From contig DAIRSE010000006.1 in NCBI GenBank assembly GCA_036804525.1, positions 1 through 64,000 of the forward strand: DNA of 64,000 bases, read 5' to 3'. Shown piece after piece: positions 7,846-16,201 of this stretch (within the stretch, counting starts at the first letter, position 1; the number at the start of each line of letters is the position of its first letter). The notes beneath the pieces are model-generated. The model saw only the letters and a program-made list of their open reading frames with translations. It did not search any database and was not told the DNA's origin. The stretch is from JBFLVT01 sp036804525. Lineage in GTDB: Bacteria; Bacillota; Desulfotomaculia; Desulfotomaculales; JASEER01. Both the position numbers and the translations under genes were made by a program.

Positions 7846-8586
7846 TCATTCCCCTATCTGGCGCAAAAATCCCAGGGAACGGGGCTCGCGCTCCAGTGTG
7901 AAACTGAGATAAGAATGAAGGAGCGCGCCAAGTTCATCGAGCATACCAGCTGAGACCTTGACCGAGCCGAGACGCTCAAGCGGCCATTCCGTCAGTGAGC
8001 TAAGCAAGCGTATCGTCCCGGGGCTGCAAGAGAAACCATCGGGATCCTGGCTTCGGCAATGCGGGCAGAGCACCCCGCCGAGCCTCAGGCTGAAAAAGGC
8101 AGCGGCTGATAACGGCTGACCGCAGTGCGCGCAGGCCTCCAGAAGGGGCCGGAACCCGGTCAGGGCCAGCAATTTGGCCGTGAAGGCGAGCGTAAGCGGA
8201 CGGCGTTCTTGTTTCGAAAGCAGCCGCAGGTAAAGCAGGAGCAGGTCATAAACGCCGGGGTTGGGCTGTCCCTCGGGGCAGAGCAGTTCCACCAGTTCGC
8301 AGGCGCTGGCGGCATAGGATAGCAAAGTCAGGTCGCCGTGGAGTCCGGAAAAGGCCATCACTTCTTCAGCCTGGCGCACAACATCCATCTCCTGGCCTGC
8401 TTCCAGGAGCAGGCTGGCCACGGTGAACGGCTGCACGGCTCCCCGTTTCTTGCTCTGGGGTTTGGCCGCTCCGTAGGCAACGGCTTTTATTTTACCGCGT
8501 TCATATGTGAAAAGGGTGAGCAGCCTGTCCGCCTCGCGCATCACCCTGCTGCGGAGGACAATCCCGCGAATCCGGTAAGACTTCAC
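7846..8586 (-). CDS. recO: DNA repair protein RecO
   Basis: Recombination mediator (246 aa) that loads RecA onto gaps and anneals single strands with RecF/RecR. An N-terminal OB-fold segment (YRIRGIVLRSRVMREADRLL, about 4-23) is followed by the helical domain and a four-cysteine zinc site, CAHCGQ and CPHC. A GTG start at 8586 is chosen because AAAGG lies about 10 bases upstream and the encoded MKSYRIRGIVL matches family N-termini; the frame opens slightly further. Its place next to glyQS matches many Firmicutes. Confidence 0.92.
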   Translation of the reverse strand: MKSYRIRGIVLRSRVMREADRLLTLFTYERGKIKAVAYGAAKPQSKKRGAVQPFTVASLLLEAGQEMDVVRQAEEVMAFSGLHGDLTLLSYAASACELVELLCPEGQPNPGVYDLLLLYLRLLSKQERRPLTLAFTAKLLALTGFRPLLEACAHCGQPLSAAAFFSLRLGGVLCPHCRSQDPDGFSCSPGTIRLLSSLTEWPLERLGSVKVSAGMLDELGALLHSYLSFTLEREPRSLGFLRQIGE

Positions 8587-8678
8587 GGACGTGGACAACC
8601 TTTCTTTTATCAAGGTAAGGGGTTAGAATTAAAACACAGGGGATTACGGCCCTGTAAACACTTAAAAGGAGCATTTCG

Positions 8679-9236
8679 ATGCGTATTATCGTGGCCATAT
8701 CCGGAGCTTCCGGGGCTGTATACGGCATCAGTATTCTTAAAGAACTCTCGGCCCGTAGCGTCGAGACCCACCTTGTGCTCTCAGCCGCCGCACGCTATAT
8801 CATTGCCCAGGAAACAGCCTCGACCGTCGGCCAGGTAACCAGTCTGGCAACCAGGACGTACGACGAAAACGACTTTACGGCCCCCATCGCCAGCGGCTCT
8901 TTTCCATGCCAGGCCATGGTCGTCGCCCCGTGCAGCATGAAGACGCTGGCGGGAATTGCCTCGGGGTACGCCGAGAACCTCATCCTGCGCGCCGCCGATG
9001 TGACGATCAAGGAGCGGAGGCGGCTGATCCTTGTAACCCGGGAAACGCCCCTTTCCCCTATCCACCTCGAAAACATGCTCAAGCTGGCAAGGCTGGGCGT
9101 GGTCATTATGCCGCCGGTGCCCGCCTTCTATACCCGTCCCGCGACAATCGACGACATCGTGCGTCAGACGACGGGGCGGCTTCTGGACTTACTAGGCCTG
9201 GACAACGACCTCACCCAGCGCTGGGGCCAAAATTAA
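8679..9236 (+). CDS. ubiX: flavin prenyltransferase UbiX
   Basis: 185-aa enzyme that joins dimethylallyl phosphate to FMN, making the prenylated cofactor of UbiD decarboxylases. The FMN-binding start IVAISGASGAVYGISIL and the conserved blocks VVAPCSMKTLAGIASGYAEN and LVTRETPLSPIHLENMLKL are present, as is the C-terminal PAFYTRPATIDDIV segment. AAAAGGAG precedes the ATG. No ubiD is in the window, so its partner decarboxylase must be elsewhere. It is a single plus-strand gene between two minus-strand blocks. Confidence 0.95.
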   Translation: MRIIVAISGASGAVYGISILKELSARSVETHLVLSAAARYIIAQETASTVGQVTSLATRTYDENDFTAPIASGSFPCQAMVVAPCSMKTLAGIASGYAENLILRAADVTIKERRRLILVTRETPLSPIHLENMLKLARLGVVIMPPVPAFYTRPATIDDIVRQTTGRLLDLLGLDNDLTQRWGQN

Positions 9237-9243
9237 AAAACTT

Positions 9244-9272
9244 GAAGGGATTCGGTGATGGCGAATCCCTTC
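9244..9272. terminator. bidirectional terminator between ubiX and the NlpC/P60 gene
   Basis: An 11-bp perfect stem, GAAGGGATTCG (9244-9254) and CGAATCCCTTC (9262-9272), lies between convergent genes. The minus-strand side is followed by a run of six T; the plus side has only TT. Confidence 0.75.
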
Positions 9273-9280
9273 TTAAACCT

Positions 9281-9308
9281 CTAACAGCTAACAGCTAACA
9301 GCTAACAG
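9281..9308. repeat. four exact heptamers (CTAACAG)
   Basis: CTAACAG is repeated four times without change, ending 7 bases from the stop codon of the LysM-NlpC gene. It is the cleanest of the 7-base-period tracts in this window. Confidence 0.95.
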
Positions 9309-9315
9309 CCGGCAC

Positions 9316-10224
9316 TTACAGCATCCGACGCGCCCCAAGGTACCGGGGACCGTACCAGGAGTCGGACATCGAGGTGTAAGTGATACCCTTGCTTGAGGAA
9401 GCGTGGATGAACTGCCCGTCGCCGGTATAGATTCCAACGTGGCTGGCGCCCTTGGAGTACGTGGTGAAAAAGACCAGGTCTCCCGGCTGCAATTCGTCGC
9501 TGCTTACGGAAACCCCCTGCTTGAACTGTTCATACGAGCTGTGGGAGAGGCTGATACCAAACTGTTTAAACACGTAGGACGTAAACCCCGAGCAATCAAA
9601 ACCGTCCGGCCCTGACGAGCCCCACACGTAAGGCTTGCCGAGCTGGGCGTGAGCCACGTCGAGGATGTCGCGGGCAACACCGTCACCCGAACGGCTGACA
9701 GGCGCCGGGGGCAGGGTCGACAGGTTTTTCGGCCGGGCCGCCTGGCTTTGGTAGTCTGCCGCACGCGGAATGGACAGCCTCTGCCCGATCTGGAGGCGGT
9801 CACTGGCAAGCCTGTTGGCCGACATAATCGCCGAGACGCTGGTGTTGTATTTCTGCGCGATCTGCCACAAGGTATCGCCGGCCTTAACGACGTGAACTGT
9901 CGACGCTGAACGGCTTGGAGGAGCGCCAGGAGATCCGGTACCCGTGCCGGGGATGACCAGCACCTGGCCGATACTGAGCAACTCACCCTGAAGACTGTTT
10001 ATGGCCTTAAGCTGGCTGACGCTGACGCCATACTTATTGCTGATCCCCCAAAGGGTATCGCCGGCCTTAACGGTATATTTCACGGCGGCCAGGGCGGGAA
10101 CCCCGCTCCCAAAGGCAAGCCCCGCCACCCACAGGGCTCCGGAGCAAGAAAGGATCGCGGCGGAACGAAGGACAAGCTGCCGTAAACTATGGCGGGATGA
10201 CCGGTTTCGCGCTGCTGTCAACAT
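9316..10224 (-). CDS. exported peptidoglycan hydrolase with two LysM domains and NlpC/P60 catalytic domain
   Basis: 302-aa exported cell-wall endopeptidase. A basic N-terminus and hydrophobic stretch ending in ALAA form the signal peptide (about 1-47). Two LysM peptidoglycan-binding domains follow (YTVKAGDTLWGISNKYG and HVVKAGDTLWQIAQKYN), then a Pro/Ser-rich linker and an NlpC/P60 domain with nucleophile Cys in DGFDCSGFTSYVF, base His in SHVGIYTG and a third polar His in FIHAS. It should cut the D-Glu-diamino acid bond in stem peptides. ATG at 10224 has AAGGTGA just upstream. The gene follows alr, the enzyme that supplies D-alanine for the same wall. Confidence 0.92.
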   Translation of the reverse strand: MLTAARNRSSRHSLRQLVLRSAAILSCSGALWVAGLAFGSGVPALAAVKYTVKAGDTLWGISNKYGVSVSQLKAINSLQGELLSIGQVLVIPGTGTGSPGAPPSRSASTVHVVKAGDTLWQIAQKYNTSVSAIMSANRLASDRLQIGQRLSIPRAADYQSQAARPKNLSTLPPAPVSRSGDGVARDILDVAHAQLGKPYVWGSSGPDGFDCSGFTSYVFKQFGISLSHSSYEQFKQGVSVSSDELQPGDLVFFTTYSKGASHVGIYTGDGQFIHASSSKGITYTSMSDSWYGPRYLGARRML

Positions 10225-10307
10225 TCTCACCTTCTTCCAGTGCAATGCTACTCGTATTCGTCAGCGCATACCAGTAATCCTCTTTCTTAACCAAATTATG
10301 CATAAAA

Positions 10308-10347
10308 ATAGAACCCCGTTCCCGAGTGACTGGAAACGGGGTTCTAT
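10308..10347 (-). terminator. terminator after alr
   Basis: A long stem built on AGAACCCCGTT and AACGGGGTTCT with inner GG/CC pairing. On the minus strand it is followed by TTTTT, as expected for the end of the acpS-nnrDE-alr unit. Confidence 0.8.
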
Positions 10348-10348
10348 G

Positions 10349-10376
10349 CCGTAAGTCGTAAGTCCTAAGCCGTAGG
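10349..10376. repeat. degenerate heptamer tract (CCGTAAG type)
   Basis: Four consecutive 7-base units: CCGTAAG, TCGTAAG, TCCTAAG, CCGTAGG. It directly abuts the alr terminator hairpin. Confidence 0.85.
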
Positions 10377-10411
10377 GGTAAAAGGAATTCGCGAAGCCAA
10401 TCCTGTCAAGT

Positions 10412-10446
10412 ACCGACTACCGACGTCTGACAACTAACGACCTACT
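10412..10446. repeat. degenerate heptamer tract (ACCGACT type) overlapping the alr stop
   Basis: Units ACCGACT, ACCGACG, TCTGACA, ACTAACG, ACCTACT run in 7-base steps. The last unit contains the TAG stop codon of alr (10442-10444). Confidence 0.65.
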
Positions 10447-11566
10447 CGACATAGACTCTCGGGACGCGCGCGGTCACGGCGCACAAAACCTCATAGGTGA
10501 TCGTGCCGATTTTTTCGGCCACTTCCTCGACAGGTAAGACAGCATCTCCCTGCCGGCCGTACATGACGACCTCGTCGCCCACCTGGACGCCGGGGATATG
10601 TCCAACGTCAACGATGATCTGGTCCATGCAGACCCTCCCCACGACCGGCGCTCTTTGGCCGCGAATGAGGACCTCGCCCTTGTTCGAAAGCAAGCGCGTG
10701 TAGCCGTCAGCGTAACCGATCGGGATCGTTGCCAGTGTCGTCGGTGCGGGAGTCACGTACGTGCAGCCGTAGCTCACAAACGTTCCTGCCGGAACATTCT
10801 TAACCATCCCCACGCGGCTCTTCAGACTCATCGCCGGCTGGAGATCCACCCTCGTTTTGTTAACGTACTTTGAAGGGTACAGGCCGTAGAGCATGAGTCC
10901 GACCCTTACCAGGTTCATATGGCTCTCTGGAAGATCGATGGTTGCAGCACTGTTGGCCACGTGCAGATAAGGGATATCGATTCCGTCCTGTCCCAGGTGG
11001 CAGGTCAGTTCGACAAAAGCGTCAAACTGCCGCCTGGTGTAAGTCTTATCGGCTGCATCGGCAGCGGCGAAATGGGTAAATAAGCCGTCGACTTCGATAC
11101 TGGGCAACTCTGTGATCTCCAGGATCCTCGCATATATGTCGCGCTCCAAGAGAAAGCCCAGGCGCCCCATCCCTGTATCTACCTTGAGGTGAACTTTGGC
11201 TGTCTGCCCCCTTTCCCCCGCAGCCTCGGACAACATCCTGGCCAGCTCGAAATCGTAAATGGTCTGGGTGATGTTGTAGTCCAGGAGGTAAGGGTATTGT
11301 TCAGGGGGCGTGTATCCCAGAACCAGAATCGGCAGCGAAAGGCCCGCCCGGCGCAATTCCACCGCTTCGCTCGCGCGCGCCACCCCCAGCCAGTCGGCCC
11401 CTTTACCGGCAAAAACCCGGGCTGCGGGAACCAGGCCGTGGCCGTACGCGTTAGCCTTGACTACGGCCATGATCTCGGTCTGGGGGCCGACAAGCCGCCT
11501 GACTTCGGAAAGGTTGTGTTCCAGCGCGGAGACGCTGATCTCAGCCCAGGTTGGTTCGACCGACAC
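10442..11566 (-). CDS. alr: alanine racemase
   Basis: PLP enzyme (374 aa) that interconverts L- and D-alanine for peptidoglycan. The PLP lysine lies in VVKANAYGHG near the N-terminus, and the second catalytic base, a tyrosine, is in FVSYGCTYVTP. RVGLMLYGLYPS and GRVCMDQIIVDV are further family blocks. The start is GTG, with GGAGGTG about 9 bases upstream, inside the last codons of nnrDE, so the two genes are tightly linked. Order acpS-nnrDE-alr on the minus strand is typical of Firmicutes. Confidence 0.96.
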   Translation of the reverse strand: MSVEPTWAEISVSALEHNLSEVRRLVGPQTEIMAVVKANAYGHGLVPAARVFAGKGADWLGVARASEAVELRRAGLSLPILVLGYTPPEQYPYLLDYNITQTIYDFELARMLSEAAGERGQTAKVHLKVDTGMGRLGFLLERDIYARILEITELPSIEVDGLFTHFAAADAADKTYTRRQFDAFVELTCHLGQDGIDIPYLHVANSAATIDLPESHMNLVRVGLMLYGLYPSKYVNKTRVDLQPAMSLKSRVGMVKNVPAGTFVSYGCTYVTPAPTTLATIPIGYADGYTRLLSNKGEVLIRGQRAPVVGRVCMDQIIVDVGHIPGVQVGDEVVMYGRQGDAVLPVEEVAEKIGTITYEVLCAVTARVPRVYVE

Positions 11567-11571
11567 GGGCG

Positions 11572-13131
11572 TTACACCTCCATTGTCTCGGATTCAAGTT
11601 GTTTCAATACTTCGGGCAGCATGCGGATAATATCCCCGGCGATCAACCCCCGCTGTCCTTTATCCCTGCAAGCTGCGTCACCGGCTGTCCCGTGCACAAA
11701 AACACCGGCAGCGGCGGCGTGAAGGGGATCAAGACCCTGGGCGAGCAGCCCGGCGATAACACCGGTCAGGACGTCGCCGCTCCCCCCCGTAGCCATGCCC
11801 GGATTACCGCTCGGGTTGATAAAGGTCCCGGCTGCTCCGGCAGCGATGGTACGCGCGCCTTTCAATACGGTCACGCAATCCCAGTCGCGGGCAGTTTGCT
11901 CGGCAATCGCCAGCCGCTCGGACTGCACCTTTTGGGCCGAGGTTCCCAGCAGGCGGGCCATTTCCCCGGAGTGCGGCGTAATGACAAGAGGTCCCCGGGC
12001 GTATTTAAGCCGTTCGGCTGTACCCGCAAAGGCGTTCAGCCCATCGGCGTCAAGAACACAGGGAACGGTGCTGTTAAGCACCACTTCCCGCGCCAGTTCC
12101 TGTGTCTCCGGATGGGTTGAAAGTCCCGGGCCAAGAGCCACCGTGCTGCACCTCGCCGCCCGGTCGAGCAGCTGTTCCTTGGCCGCAAAGGCCAGTGTAC
12201 CGTCCGGGGTCTCGGGAAGTGGCAGCGTCATCGCCTCGACGACGCGGGAGGCAACCACCGGCTGCTGGCTTTCGGGGAGAGCAATAGTCACCAGTCCGGC
12301 TCCGGCGCGGAGCGCGGCCTTGCCGGCCAAGCAAGCGGCACCGGTCATCCCGCGTGATCCGGCGACAACAAGGACATGGCCGAATTGCCCCTTGTGGGCG
12401 TCGGCTGCACGGGGATTAAGCCACTGCCTAACCAGACGGCGGGTGAGCAGGAAACGCGTTCCCCCGTCAGATAAAAGGTCGGGCGGCAGTGAAATCCCAG
12501 CTACCTGTACCTCACCCGCAAAAGAAGCGCCGGGATCAAGAACCAACCCCGGTTTCGGCAGGCCAAAGGTTACCGTCCTGGTGGCCCTGACGCACAAGCC
12601 GTTAACCTTCCCGGTGTCAGCCTCTACACCCGAAGGGATGTCTACCGCCAACACCGGTTTACCGCTTTCATTGATCAGTTCGACCGTACGGCGGACTTTA
12701 TCTTTCAAGGCCCCGCGGAAGCCGGTACCGTAAATGGCATCAACAATCAGGTCGGACTGCATTAAGGCCAGCTGCAGCACCTGCATCCCGTTGCGATCTT
12801 GCAAGTCGTAAACCTTCTGCCCCAGGCGCAGCCAGATATCAAAATTGACACGGGCGTCACCGATCATCGAATCAGGGTCGGCAACCATCACCACTTTGAC
12901 CTTTGCGCCGGCCAGATACAGATGACGTGCCGCAACAAAGCCGTCCCCGCCGTTATTGCCCCTCCCGGCAACAACCAGCACAACTTTGCCCTGCGGGAAC
13001 CGGAGCATGTCCAGGGCCGCGCGACAAACAGCAATGCCGGCGTTTTCCATCAGGATAATGCTGGGGATGCCATAAGCCTGGCTGGCCTTATGGTCAATGC
13101 TTTTCATTTCGGCAGCGGTGACTACCCGCAA
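11572..13131 (-). CDS. nnrDE: bifunctional NAD(P)HX epimerase / ADP-dependent dehydratase
   Basis: 519-aa repair enzyme for hydrated NADH and NADPH. The N-terminal YjeF-N epimerase domain (about 1-215) carries MENAGIAVCRAAL, VVAGRGNNGGDGFVAARHL and DAIYGTGFRG. The C-terminal ribokinase-like dehydratase domain (about 225-510) carries AGSRGMTGAACLAG, ITPHSGEMARLLG and ATGGSGDVLTGVIAGLL, where the Asp is catalytic. This two-domain fusion is the usual bacterial form. It is followed within a few bases by alr and preceded 12 bases away by acpS. Confidence 0.95.
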   Translation of the reverse strand: MRVVTAAEMKSIDHKASQAYGIPSIILMENAGIAVCRAALDMLRFPQGKVVLVVAGRGNNGGDGFVAARHLYLAGAKVKVVMVADPDSMIGDARVNFDIWLRLGQKVYDLQDRNGMQVLQLALMQSDLIVDAIYGTGFRGALKDKVRRTVELINESGKPVLAVDIPSGVEADTGKVNGLCVRATRTVTFGLPKPGLVLDPGASFAGEVQVAGISLPPDLLSDGGTRFLLTRRLVRQWLNPRAADAHKGQFGHVLVVAGSRGMTGAACLAGKAALRAGAGLVTIALPESQQPVVASRVVEAMTLPLPETPDGTLAFAAKEQLLDRAARCSTVALGPGLSTHPETQELAREVVLNSTVPCVLDADGLNAFAGTAERLKYARGPLVITPHSGEMARLLGTSAQKVQSERLAIAEQTARDWDCVTVLKGARTIAAGAAGTFINPSGNPGMATGGSGDVLTGVIAGLLAQGLDPLHAAAAGVFVHGTAGDAACRDKGQRGLIAGDIIRMLPEVLKQLESETMEV

Positions 13132-13143
13132 GACAGAACCCTC

Positions 13144-13527
13144 CTAATCCCTCACCGCTACAGCAAAGGCGACGGCATGTTGGCCCTCGTGAGAGAGAGA
13201 AAGCAAAACACGTCCGATTCCCCGGCGAGACGCGATATCGGCGGCCCGGCCCGACAGGCGTACCTCGGGGTTGCCTCCCGGCCCCGCGGCAATCTCAACG
13301 TCCTGCCAGCTGCACCCTGCAAGCCCCGTGCCTAGTGCCTTAAGCACCGCTTCCTTGCCGGCAAACCGCGCGGCAAAGCATCGTTCGGAAGTCCTGCGCG
13401 CCAGGCAATAATCCCTCTCGGCTGGGGTAAAAACGCGCAGGAGAAAGCGGCCGCCCGAACGCCTTATCGCGGAGGCGATGCGGGGGACAGACACGATATC
13501 AGTTCCAACGTCGTAAATCAACTGCAT
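13144..13527 (-). CDS. acpS: holo-[acyl-carrier-protein] synthase
   Basis: 127-aa phosphopantetheinyl transferase that loads CoA-derived phosphopantetheine onto acyl carrier protein. The magnesium-binding Asp is in DVGTDIVSVPRI, and the second metal residue is the Glu of the signature FAARFAGKEAVLKALGTG (about residues 51-68). The C-terminus LLSLSHEGQHAVAFAVAV is typical. AGAAGGGAA precedes the ATG. Length fits AcpS rather than the larger Sfp type. Confidence 0.95.
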   Translation of the reverse strand: MQLIYDVGTDIVSVPRIASAIRRSGGRFLLRVFTPAERDYCLARRTSERCFAARFAGKEAVLKALGTGLAGCSWQDVEIAAGPGGNPEVRLSGRAADIASRRGIGRVLLSLSHEGQHAVAFAVAVRD

Positions 13528-13590
13528 TTCCCTTCTTGGTGACTTAGAGGTACGTTACAAAACTTTAAAGAACCGGATGCTGTTCACCTT

Positions 13591-13612
13591 AGAGGCCGTT
13601 CAAAAACGAGCA
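13591..13612. repeat. fragment of the 23.5/62.1-kb interspersed element
   Basis: A block of about 21 bases containing GCCGTTCAAAAACGAGCAT matches the left arm of the element at 23481-23502 and the reverse arm at about 62250-62272. No terminal inverted repeats remain here. It ends directly at the stop codon of the LytTR gene. Confidence 0.65.
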
Positions 13613-14368
13613 TTAAAATCCAAGTATTTGCCTGAGCTTTTTGGCCTGTGTCCTGCTGAGCGGGACTTCCGACCTCTCCTTGTCTTCAACAACCAGCGTA
13701 TACGTCCCGTTGAAGAACGGGATGATTTCCTTGACTTTCCGCAGATTGACAAGACAGCAGCGGTGGGTCCTGAAAAAAACTGACGGATCCAACCGCGCTT
13801 CCAGCTCTTTCAGGGTGAAATTGGTCGAGAGCTTGTCGTCGTATGTCTTTAAATACACCGTATCCGTTTCGGTGAAAGCGTAAACAATTTCCTTAGTGTT
13901 CACAAGAATGGTCTTCCCGTTGACCTCAGCCGGGATGCGGTCGATCTTGTACTGGCCTACATCCCTCTCTCTCCGCTCAGGGACCTCGGGCGAATGGCCG
14001 TCCTGGGTCGCCCTGACCACCTTGTCGATGGCCATGCGGAGACGCTTGTCCTCAATGGGTTTCAAGATATAGTCGATAGCATTGACTTCAAAGGCTTTAA
14101 CGGCATATTCGTCATGCGCCGTCACGAAAATAACAAAGGGCGGTTTCGGGAGTTCCTGAATGGCTGCTCCCAATTCAAGGCCGTCCATGCCGGGCATCGA
14201 TATGTCCAGGAACAGGACGGAGTAATCCAGAGCCTTGATGAGGGCCAGCCCCTCGTGGGCATTGGCCGCCTCGCCCACGATCTCGATGTTATCAAACTTG
14301 CTCAGCGCGTAACGCAACTCCTGGCGCGCCGGGTACTCGTCGTCAACAATCAAGGCTTTAAGCTTCAC
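13613..14368 (-). CDS. LytTR-family response regulator
   Basis: 251-aa response regulator. The receiver domain (about 1-120) has acidic residues VDDE and the phosphoacceptor Asp55 in FLDISMPGMDG, with the conserved Lys in DYILKPIEDK. A LytTR DNA-binding domain fills about 145-245 (VYLKTYDDKLSTNFTLKELE and FFRTHRCCLVNLRKVKEI). The GTG start at 14368 has GGGGAGGG 7 bases upstream and overlaps the kinase gene by 11 bases, so the pair is translationally coupled. LytTR regulators bind paired direct repeats; a candidate site lies upstream of the kinase gene. Confidence 0.92.
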   Translation of the reverse strand: MKLKALIVDDEYPARQELRYALSKFDNIEIVGEAANAHEGLALIKALDYSVLFLDISMPGMDGLELGAAIQELPKPPFVIFVTAHDEYAVKAFEVNAIDYILKPIEDKRLRMAIDKVVRATQDGHSPEVPERRERDVGQYKIDRIPAEVNGKTILVNTKEIVYAFTETDTVYLKTYDDKLSTNFTLKELEARLDPSVFFRTHRCCLVNLRKVKEIIPFFNGTYTLVVEDKERSEVPLSRTQAKKLRQILGF

Positions 14369-15668
14369 TTGACAGCCCTCCCCTTTCAGTAACCGAGTTT
14401 TTGCGGAGCGGCACCCGGAAACCGACAGTGGTTCCCTTTCCCGGCTCGCTTTGGATAGATAGGCCGTATTCTTCGCCAAACAAACTCTTGAGACGCTCGT
14501 TTACGTTGGACAATCCGACACCGCTCCCGGAGCCGAAGCCGGGCTCGAAAACCCTGGGCATAATATCCGGCGGAATTCCCACGCCGTCATCGGAAACCTC
14601 GATGGCGATCTCGTTACCCTGTCGCTTCACCGTAACACGGACAATGCCGTTGCCTATCTTGGAAGCGATACCGTGCTTGACGGCGTTCTCGACCAGCGGC
14701 TGTAACGTCAGAACGGGCACCATGTACTCGCATAAACCCCGGTCGATATCCCTGTGAAACCGCAGCTTCTCCCTGAACCGGGCCTTTTCGAGGATTAGAT
14801 AATTATTTACGCATTCCAGTTCTTCGGCCAGGGTGCTGAAATGTCCCGTCCGCTTCAAAGCATAACGGAAGAAGGTCGCCAGGCGGATAAGCAGCCGGCG
14901 GGCCATCTCCGGGTTAGTACGGATGAACATCGTAATGGTGTTCAGCGTATTGAAAAGGAAATGCGGATTGATTTGCGCCCGCAGGGCGTCCAGTTCGGCC
15001 CGGGTGGCCAGCTGCGAGCGGCGGTCCAGTTCGGCCAGTTCCATCTGGATCCCAAGTAACTGGGCAATGCCCACCGCGAACTTCACGAGCACCTGCGGGA
15101 TGGGACCCTTCTCGGTGCGGTACAGCTTGATTGTACCGACGACTTCGTCCCGCATCTTCAGGGGCACGATGATCGCTCCCTCGAGCGGACAGACGCAGTC
15201 CGTGACCGGGCACTGCAGGTCCTCCTTCTTTTCAGCGATTTTGAGCTGGCCGGTCCGGATGACCTCCTTGGTGGCATAGGTCACAATGTCCTTGCCGGGA
15301 GGGTGCTTGTCACAGCCGGGACCGAGGAAAGCTAATACACGGTTGCGGTCGGTAATCGCTACCGCAGCCACGTCACCGATTTTCTGGATGATTTCGGCCG
15401 TTTTTTTGGCCGTTTCCTCGTTAAGCCCCCGGCGCATGTAAGGAAGCGTCTCACTGGCAATCTGAAGAGTCGTTTCAATTGGTTTTTCATCGGGCCTGAC
15501 CGTGATGACCTGGGGTTGCCCCTTCCTGGGCACGAGCAGGCAGCCTGCCGCAATGTTGGCAGCAGCTAGAACAGTGGCCACCTTCCAAAGTGAAGGATCA
15601 TAAATGAGAAGTCCGCCCGTAATCACGGCCTGGGCTGCAAGGAAACGGACCCCGATCGCCTGTATCAT
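14358..15668 (-). CDS. LytS-like sensor histidine kinase
   Basis: 436-aa kinase of the LytS/YehU class. Two hydrophobic segments (about 4-23 and 27-46) replace the multi-helix 5TM-LytS sensor, followed by a GAF-like domain (about 80-215) that contains a cysteine cluster CPVTDCVCPL at 153-162 and a Cys119-His122 pair, possibly a redox or metal site (inference). The His_kinase signature AQINPHFLFNTLNTI places the phosphoacceptor at His236; the ATP-binding domain follows with LVENAVKHG, DDGVGIPP and GSGVGLSNVNERL. The partner is the overlapping LytTR regulator. The opp operon is divergent, so it is a candidate target. Confidence 0.9.
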   Translation of the reverse strand: MIQAIGVRFLAAQAVITGGLLIYDPSLWKVATVLAAANIAAGCLLVPRKGQPQVITVRPDEKPIETTLQIASETLPYMRRGLNEETAKKTAEIIQKIGDVAAVAITDRNRVLAFLGPGCDKHPPGKDIVTYATKEVIRTGQLKIAEKKEDLQCPVTDCVCPLEGAIIVPLKMRDEVVGTIKLYRTEKGPIPQVLVKFAVGIAQLLGIQMELAELDRRSQLATRAELDALRAQINPHFLFNTLNTITMFIRTNPEMARRLLIRLATFFRYALKRTGHFSTLAEELECVNNYLILEKARFREKLRFHRDIDRGLCEYMVPVLTLQPLVENAVKHGIASKIGNGIVRVTVKRQGNEIAIEVSDDGVGIPPDIMPRVFEPGFGSGSGVGLSNVNERLKSLFGEEYGLSIQSEPGKGTTVGFRVPLRKNSVTERGGLSSEA

Positions 15669-15711
15669 CAGCCCCCGCTCTCCCTTAAAGGCATGTAGTT
15701 GTCTCTATCAC

Positions 15712-15742
15712 AACTATACTACACATCAAAACTATACTACAC
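15712..15742. promoter_or_regulatory. paired direct repeat upstream of the LytS-like gene
   Basis: AACTATACTACAC occurs at 15712-15724 and again at 15730-15742, exactly 18 bases apart, in the gap between the kinase gene and oppA. On the minus strand each half contains TATAGTT. Paired direct repeats are the style of LytTR-family operators, but the usual spacing is nearer 21-22 bases, so the assignment is tentative. Confidence 0.5.
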
Positions 15743-16201
15743 GCCTGCTACAGGGTAAATGGGATACTCTGGATTAAGGCCCACGTGATACGAAGGGAAT
15801 AGTTTTCAACATCATCGCTCTAAAACTCAAAACCAAAAAGAACAAAATGAACAAAAAGAATAAAATGATTAGAACTAGCCAAAACCCTTAATCTTAAAAA
15901 GGGAAATGAACCGGTCTAGTGAATCCAAAAACGGAGCCAATCAGGCTTGTTTGGTCTTGGGTACTGATTGTGGAAATAATTGCAGAACACTGCATAAATA
16001 TAAGCAAAGTCCTCCATTTAGCCTTTTTTGGCGGCTAAGTCTCTTTTTTCATCTACCGGGATTAACTATTCAGTTATATAATTGTTCTAGCTATTTAACA
16101 AAGGTTTGCCAGACTGCCGTCATAGGGGGTGTTAGCGTAGAGCAGCGTATTTACGCTTTCTGAACGGACCCCACTGCTAAATTACAGGAGGTATTTCGAG
16201 A
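15743..16201. other. AT-rich intergenic region before oppA
   Basis: Noncoding as far as can be seen. It holds an A-rich stretch (15834-15870) with repeated AAAAGAACAAAATGAAC-like words, a short TTAGCC/GGCTAA hairpin followed by T-runs (about 16018-16050), and TATAAT at 16077-16082 with no convincing -35 at 17 bases. The oppA promoter is probably here. A weak 85-codon ORF (15906-16163) lacks protein-like character. Confidence 0.5.

Noticed and set aside
13591..13612. Independent terminator for the LytTR gene
   Set aside because: It lacks stem and T-run and matches the arm of the interspersed element better.
15906..16163. 85-codon plus-strand ORF in the oppA leader
   Set aside because: No convincing ribosome binding site relation, odd composition, and no similarity to known proteins; likely chance.
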